64,000 bases of DNA. Source: JBBQXK01 sp052387255 (lineage in GTDB: Bacteria; Pseudomonadota; Alphaproteobacteria; Rhodobacterales; Rhodobacteraceae). The notes beneath the pieces were generated by a model. It was not told the DNA's origin and searched no databases. It saw only the letters and a program-made list of their open reading frames with translations. The stretch is from NCBI GenBank assembly GCA_052387255.1, contig JBQTJI010000018.1:5533-69532 (forward strand), in the 5' to 3' direction. How positions within the stretch are numbered: position 1 is the first letter of the stretch; the number at the start of each line of letters is the position of its first letter. Of this stretch, positions 60,216 through 64,000 are shown in pieces. The position numbers and the translations under genes were made by a program.

Positions 60216-61103
60216 CTAGCCTTCGCGGGCCAGCCGTTCGCGCAGCACCTCGATCTCGACGTTGAGGTCGGTCTTGCCGTCGGCCAGCAGTTTCTGCGTG
60301 CGGTCGGCGAAGTTCCGTTCCAGGTCGTCCAGCAGCGTCTCGTAGTCGGCCAGGGCCTGCGGATCACGGCTGCGGGCATAGTGGTCGGCGAACTTGACCG
60401 AGGCGTCGCGCGCCCCCATCAGGTAGACGCCGAGGTACTTGCGCGCCGCCGTCAGGTCGCGCGGATCGGCCTCGACCGTGCGGAACATGGCGCGGGCGGT
60501 GGCGATGAAGCGGTCGACCCGCCCCTCGATCCGCCGGTCGCCCGCGCGCAGGATGGCGTCGCGCATGGCAGCCAGGTGACGTTCGGCCTCGTCCACGGCA
60601 CCGGCCACGCGGTCGGACTGGAAGGCGTCGATGCCGGTCGCGCCCTTGTCGGCCAGGGGATCGGGGCCGAAGGCGGCCAGGTGCAGCGCCGCCCCGATGG
60701 CCCCGAAGGCCAGGGCGATGAGCAGGCCGTGGCCCGAATAGACCGTGGCCAGGCCCAGGCCCGCGCCGGTCAGCACCGACCCGAAGATCTTGCGCGGGAT
60801 GGCGGGGCGGCGGGCGACGTTGCGGGCGTCATAGGCCTCGTGCGCGACGATCCCCTCGCGCGTCAGCCAGGCGGCCAGCATCAGAGCCGCAAAGGTGCCG
60901 AGGCCCGCGATCAGGTCTTCAGGCCGCCCGAGGAAGGCGCGCCAGGCGAAGAGGAAGGGCAGCGCGAACAGGAGGTTGGCGCGGAAGCCGACCTTGCCGG
61001 GTGTGCGCCCGTCGAAGGGGTTGGCGGCGGGGCGTTCCGCGTGCGACAGGGGCTGCACCGGGGCACCGTCAGGGCTGAACTTGCCGCCGAACTTCTTCGC
61101 CAT
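60216..61103 (-). CDS. XpaC-like protein (5-bromo-4-chloroindolyl phosphate hydrolysis family)
   Basis: 295 residues. Two hydrophobic stretches with about four helices at 42-62, 71-89 and 110-145. The helical C-terminal half contains the XpaC pattern AAMRDAILRAGDRRIEGRVDRFIATA and ARKYLGVYLMGARDASVKF. XpaC and TelA are neighbours in many genomes, including Bacillus and Rhodobacterales. Function unknown. ATG shares one base with the upstream microprotein stop (TGATG). Confidence 0.9.
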   Translation of the reverse strand: MAKKFGGKFSPDGAPVQPLSHAERPAANPFDGRTPGKVGFRANLLFALPFLFAWRAFLGRPEDLIAGLGTFAALMLAAWLTREGIVAHEAYDARNVARRPAIPRKIFGSVLTGAGLGLATVYSGHGLLIALAFGAIGAALHLAAFGPDPLADKGATGIDAFQSDRVAGAVDEAERHLAAMRDAILRAGDRRIEGRVDRFIATARAMFRTVEADPRDLTAARKYLGVYLMGARDASVKFADHYARSRDPQALADYETLLDDLERNFADRTQKLLADGKTDLNVEIEVLRERLAREG

Positions 61104-61186
61104 CACGCGGTTCCCAGGAAGGCGACGTAGAGCGTCAGCGCCACCAGAAGGACGAAGGCCGTGGACTGCAGGCCGGAAGGGGACAT
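61103..61186 (-). CDS. 27-residue membrane microprotein upstream of XpaC
   Basis: ATG 61186, stop at 61103-61105 overlapping the XpaC ATG by one base. After a short polar start (MSPSGLQS) come about 18 hydrophobic residues (TAFVLLVALTLYVAFLG), one membrane helix. AAAGG lies 14 bases upstream. Too short for standard gene finders. The stop/start overlap argues for a real translated leader that couples XpaC expression, or for a functional small subunit. Confidence 0.6.
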   Translation of the reverse strand: MSPSGLQSTAFVLLVALTLYVAFLGTA

Positions 61187-61386
61187 CGGCGGGGGACCTT
61201 TCGTCGGGGCACACTCCTGGTCAGCATAGGGAAGCCGACCTTCCCTGCCAATGCTTCAACGCAGGCCGCATGCCTGTCCGGCTGCGTGAATTCTGCGTCA
61301 AACGCAAACGCCACGCTTCGACACGCGCGGATACGCGACTAGCATGGCAGCAAGGGGTCGGTTGGATGCGATTGCCGGAGGCAGAC

Positions 61387-62433
61387 ATGGCGGAGCCAGC
61401 GGGCAATTCGGGACAGGCGGCCCGTCCTGCGACGACCTACAGGCCGGAAGCCTGGCTTGCGCTGATGTCGAGCCTGCAGGTTGACTTCGATCTTCTGGTG
61501 GCGCGGCTGGAGGAAGGCAAGAAACTGCCGGTGCAGGATCAGATCGCCGGACTGCTGAAGATCGCAAGCGACACCGGGCACGCGCGCTTTGGGCAATATG
61601 CGGTGCCGAACGAAATCGAACGCCTGATTGTCGGCTGCGCGGACGGTCCGCATCTTTCGGCGACTGCCGTGTCGCAGCTGCAGAAGGGAGCCGCGAACGG
61701 GGCCAGCGGGCTGGATGCGCTGGCGGCGCGGATCAAGACGGCCGAGGATGGCGGCAAGACCGAGGAACTTCGTGCATTCGTCCTGGCACTGACCGACGTG
61801 GTGCAACGTCGCTACGTGGCCCGCAAGTCCGAACGGGACGCGCGTTCGATGATCGCCAAGCGCCTGTGCCTGTGGGGGGTCGGTCTGTTGTGCGTGGCGT
61901 TGCTGCTGCTTCTGGCTGGGTTCATCTACAGCAAGATGGTGGCCGACGCGCTGCCGCCCGATGTCCAGGGGCCGCTGCGTCCTGCGGTGTCGATGTTCCA
62001 GGTGATCGGCAAGTGGCATCTGACAGCGCTGATCTATTTCGGGTTCTTCGGCGCGTTCTTTTCGAGGCTGATCGCCTTCCAGATGCATTCGGGTGCGATG
62101 ACCTGGGACGACATGCATCGCGGCTATCGCCACGAAGTGCTGATCGTGCGCCTGATGATCGGTGGCTTTGCGGCGCTCTTGTTCTACTACATGATTGCCG
62201 GGAACGTCGTGGGGGGCGATGCCTTTCCCGATCTTTCGGTCGTGCCGCCCGACAAGCCGGGTGTCTTCTGGCATGATGTGAAGGTGTCCGAGGCTGGCGG
62301 CCCACGCGACACCTACACGATCCCGAGCGCGACCTTTGCCAAGCTCGTGGTCTGGTGCTTTCTGGCAGGGTTCGCCGAGCGGTTCCTGCCCGACCAGCTG
62401 TCGGGACTGGAAAGCCGCGCAAAGGCGACCTGA
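61387..62433 (+). CDS. Membrane protein of unknown family
   Basis: 348 residues. The N-terminal 150 residues are soluble and mostly helical. Then come four membrane helices at about 160-180, 213-232, 254-275 and 322-340 with a soluble loop between the last two. GGAGG five bases before ATG 61387 fixes the start; an earlier ATG at 61366 lacks it. Divergent from the microprotein-XpaC operon, so it shares its promoter region and may be co-regulated. Function unknown. Confidence 0.75.
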   Translation: MAEPAGNSGQAARPATTYRPEAWLALMSSLQVDFDLLVARLEEGKKLPVQDQIAGLLKIASDTGHARFGQYAVPNEIERLIVGCADGPHLSATAVSQLQKGAANGASGLDALAARIKTAEDGGKTEELRAFVLALTDVVQRRYVARKSERDARSMIAKRLCLWGVGLLCVALLLLLAGFIYSKMVADALPPDVQGPLRPAVSMFQVIGKWHLTALIYFGFFGAFFSRLIAFQMHSGAMTWDDMHRGYRHEVLIVRLMIGGFAALLFYYMIAGNVVGGDAFPDLSVVPPDKPGVFWHDVKVSEAGGPRDTYTIPSATFAKLVVWCFLAGFAERFLPDQLSGLESRAKAT

Positions 62434-62443
62434 CATCCGGCGT

Positions 62444-63382
62444 TCAGCGGTCGCGGGGCTTGTCCGGTCCGCGTGATGGACGCGGTGTCCTCGGCGCTGC
62501 GGGGCGCGGGGCGGACGCGGCGCCTGGTCGGGCGGCTGCGGGTTTGCCGACGGGCTTTGCGCCTGCTGCGGCACCGCGCGGCACAAGCACACGGCGCGGC
62601 TTGGCCTTGGCCTTGGCCAAACCCGTCGTCGGTTCCGCCCCCTCGTCCAGCCCCAGCTGTTCGCGCAGGACCTTGGCCCTGATCTCTTCCACGCCGCCCG
62701 GTTCCATCTCGTTCAAGCGGAAGGGGCCGTAGCTGACGCGGATCAGGCGGTTCACGGTCAGGCCCAGATGCGTCATCGCGCGCCTGATCTCGCGGTTCTT
62801 GCCTTCGCGCAGGCCCACGGTCAGCCAGGCGTTCGCGCCCTGGATGCGGTCGAGGCTGACGGTCATCGGCTGGAACCGGTCGCCGTCGACGGTGATGCCT
62901 GCGCGCAGGGGTTCCAGATCGGCGTCGGTCGGGTTGCCCTTGATCCGCACGCGGTACTTGCGCAGCCAGCCGGTGGAGGGAAGCTCGAGCCGGCGCTTCA
63001 GCTCGCCGTCGTTGGTCAGAAGGAGCAGCCCTTCGGACGTGAGGTCGAGCCGGCCCACGGCCATCACGCGGGGCATGTCGGGGGGCAGGCGGTCGAAGAT
63101 CGTGGTGCGGCCCTTTTCGTCGGCGTTGGTGGTCACCAGACCCTCGGGCTTGTAGTACAGCCACAGGCGCGCGGCCTCGGGGGCCGACACGGGCTGGCCG
63201 TTCACGGTGATGCGGTCGGTCGGCAGCACGTCGAGCGCGGGGCTGGCGATGACCGTGCCGTTCACCGCCACCTCGCCGCGTTCGATCATGCGCTCGGCCT
63301 CGCGGCGCGAGGCGATGCCGGCGCGCGACAGCACCTTGGCGATGCGGTCGCCGGGTTTGGGGGCAGGTTGTTTTCCGGGCAT
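62444..63382 (-). CDS. rluB: rRNA large-subunit pseudouridine synthase, RluB/RsuA type
   Basis: 312 residues. N-terminal S4 RNA-binding domain (ASRREAERMIERGEVAVNGT), catalytic motif AVGRLDLTSEGLLLLTNDG with the essential Asp (about 113), then KYRVRIKG and GKNREIRRAMTHLGL. The C-terminal 60 residues are a low-complexity Ala/Pro/Arg tail, common in this group. Converges with the membrane protein gene, 11 bp apart. Confidence 0.94.
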   Translation of the reverse strand: MPGKQPAPKPGDRIAKVLSRAGIASRREAERMIERGEVAVNGTVIASPALDVLPTDRITVNGQPVSAPEAARLWLYYKPEGLVTTNADEKGRTTIFDRLPPDMPRVMAVGRLDLTSEGLLLLTNDGELKRRLELPSTGWLRKYRVRIKGNPTDADLEPLRAGITVDGDRFQPMTVSLDRIQGANAWLTVGLREGKNREIRRAMTHLGLTVNRLIRVSYGPFRLNEMEPGGVEEIRAKVLREQLGLDEGAEPTTGLAKAKAKPRRVLVPRGAAAGAKPVGKPAAARPGAASAPRPAAPRTPRPSRGPDKPRDR

Positions 63383-63422
63383 GGATGCGCGTCCTTGGGG
63401 GCGGCATCGCGTGCGGCCAGCG

Positions 63423-63477
63423 CCGGGGGCTATCTGCCCCCGGACCCCCGAGGATACTTGTGCAAAGACGAAGGAGC
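63423..63477 (+). repeat. G-run hairpin repeat, copy 4
   Basis: Hairpin CCGGGGGC-TATCT-GCCCCCGG at 63423-63443 and tail CCCCCGAGGATACTTG then an A/G-rich end. Lies in the divergent gap between rluB and tadA, where a terminator has no obvious use. Confidence 0.85.
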
Positions 63478-63520
63478 AAGGAAGGTTGGGGGCGAGGACT
63501 GAACGGGCGGCAGGGGCGGG

Positions 63521-63973
63521 ATGAGCGGCTTCACATCCTTCATGGCGCAGGCGCTGGACGAGGCGCGCGCGGCGGGCGCGCGCGGCGAGGTTCCGGTGGG
63601 GGCCGTGGTCGTGTCGCCGGGCGGTGCGGTCGTGGCGCGGGCGGGGAACCGGACGCGCGAGATGTCCGACCCGACGGCGCATGCCGAGGTGCTGGCGATC
63701 CGCGCGGCCTGTGCTGCGGCGGGGTCGGAGCGGCTGGTGGGGCATGACCTGTATGTCACGCTCGAACCCTGCGCGATGTGTGCGGGGGCCATCGCGGCGG
63801 CGCGGATCGGGCGGTTGTACTATGGTGCCGCCGATCCGCGCAGCGGCGGAGTGGCGGTGGGGGCGCGGGTGTTCGCCCATCCGCAGTGCCACCATGTGCC
63901 CGAGGTCTATGACGGCATCGGGGCGTCCGAGTCTGTGGCGCTGTTGCAGGGGTTCTTTGCCGGTCTGCGCTAG
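63521..63973 (+). CDS. tadA: tRNA adenosine(34) deaminase
   Basis: 150 residues. Zinc-deaminase motifs HAEV (H54, E56) and PCAMC (C84, C87). It converts A34 of tRNA-Arg(ACG) to inosine. Full length for the family; flanked by a terminator hairpin. Confidence 0.96.
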   Translation: MSGFTSFMAQALDEARAAGARGEVPVGAVVVSPGGAVVARAGNRTREMSDPTAHAEVLAIRAACAAAGSERLVGHDLYVTLEPCAMCAGAIAAARIGRLYYGAADPRSGGVAVGARVFAHPQCHHVPEVYDGIGASESVALLQGFFAGLR

Positions 63974-63995
63974 CCTGTGGTGGCCGCGCCACAGG
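63974..63995 (+). terminator. Hairpin after tadA
   Basis: CCTGTGG (63974-63980) pairs with CCACAGG (63989-63995) around an eight-base loop, one base past the stop codon. No T run. Confidence 0.65.
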
Positions 63996-64000
63996 GGGCA

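Overview
The window is a stretch of chromosome from a high-G+C alphaproteobacterium, most probably of the Rhodobacterales (Rhodobacter/Paracoccus-like). The support is a class I lysyl-tRNA synthetase, a GapR nucleoid protein, a short-chain fatty acyl (ScfR-type) regulator, an SSS-type sensor kinase, DUF2927/TelA/XpaC genes, and dispersed palindromes of the kind common in this order. There is no rRNA operon, IS element, CRISPR array or recognisable prophage; the 5'-most gene runs off the left edge.

Layout. 1-3.2 kb: truncated cytochrome P450, divergent glutamine amidotransferase, GntR regulator, amidase. 3.3-5.4 kb: tightly coupled infA-maf-RNase E/G-yacG, then tRNA-Phe. 5.5-9.7 kb: AdoMet decarboxylase facing an operon of two zinc-ribbon/DUF4178 proteins, a 53-residue membrane protein, DUF350 and a membrane-embedded aminopropyltransferase. 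10-17.3 kb: PPC-like secreted protein, two MFS transporters, DUF2330, TerB, lysS. 17.4-26.3 kb: pyrimidine-degradation locus behind a RutR-like operator (beta-ureidopropionase, dihydropyrimidinase, NMT1-type ABC transporter), with two low-G+C genes (a SWIM-like zinc protein and an HNH nuclease) wedged around the dihydropyrimidinase. 26.5-31.3 kb: ScfR-type regulator, receiver-only response regulator, 2-TM protein, SSS-histidine kinase. 31-34.4 kb: membrane trypsin-like protease and an orphan FliM-like protein. 34.8-37 kb: persulfide/sulfur operon. 37.1-42.4 kb: divergent FadB-like protein, GapR, orphan iron-type permease. 42.4-54.7 kb: tRNA-Thr, tRNA-Arg, enolase-superfamily dehydratase, PLP dehydratase, hydrolases, lipid-exporter ABC protein, acyl-CoA synthetase, dtd, sugar kinase, purC, oxidoreductase. 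54.7-61.2 kb: a second stress operon (27-residue membrane peptide, XpaC, TelA, DUF2927, DUF6338-like plus 59-residue protein, SPFH-GYF, double zinc ribbon). 61.4-64 kb: membrane protein, RluB-type pseudouridine synthase, tadA.

How it fits together. The most interesting content is the pair of loci at 5.5-9.7 and 54.7-61.2 kb. Their families (DUF4178, DUF350, AdoMet decarboxylase, membrane aminopropyltransferase; SPFH, zinc ribbon, TelA, XpaC, DUF2927) recur together in envelope-stress neighbourhoods of other bacteria as I recall them. Together they look like one dispersed membrane-stress system with a dedicated polyamine-type enzyme pair and two unannotated microproteins. A TerB gene at 15.2 kb may belong to the same theme. 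The second locus has been interrupted by a DUF6338/59-residue cassette and by a palindromic repeat. At least four families of small intergenic palindromes or repeats, and several helically phased short repeats, are also described.
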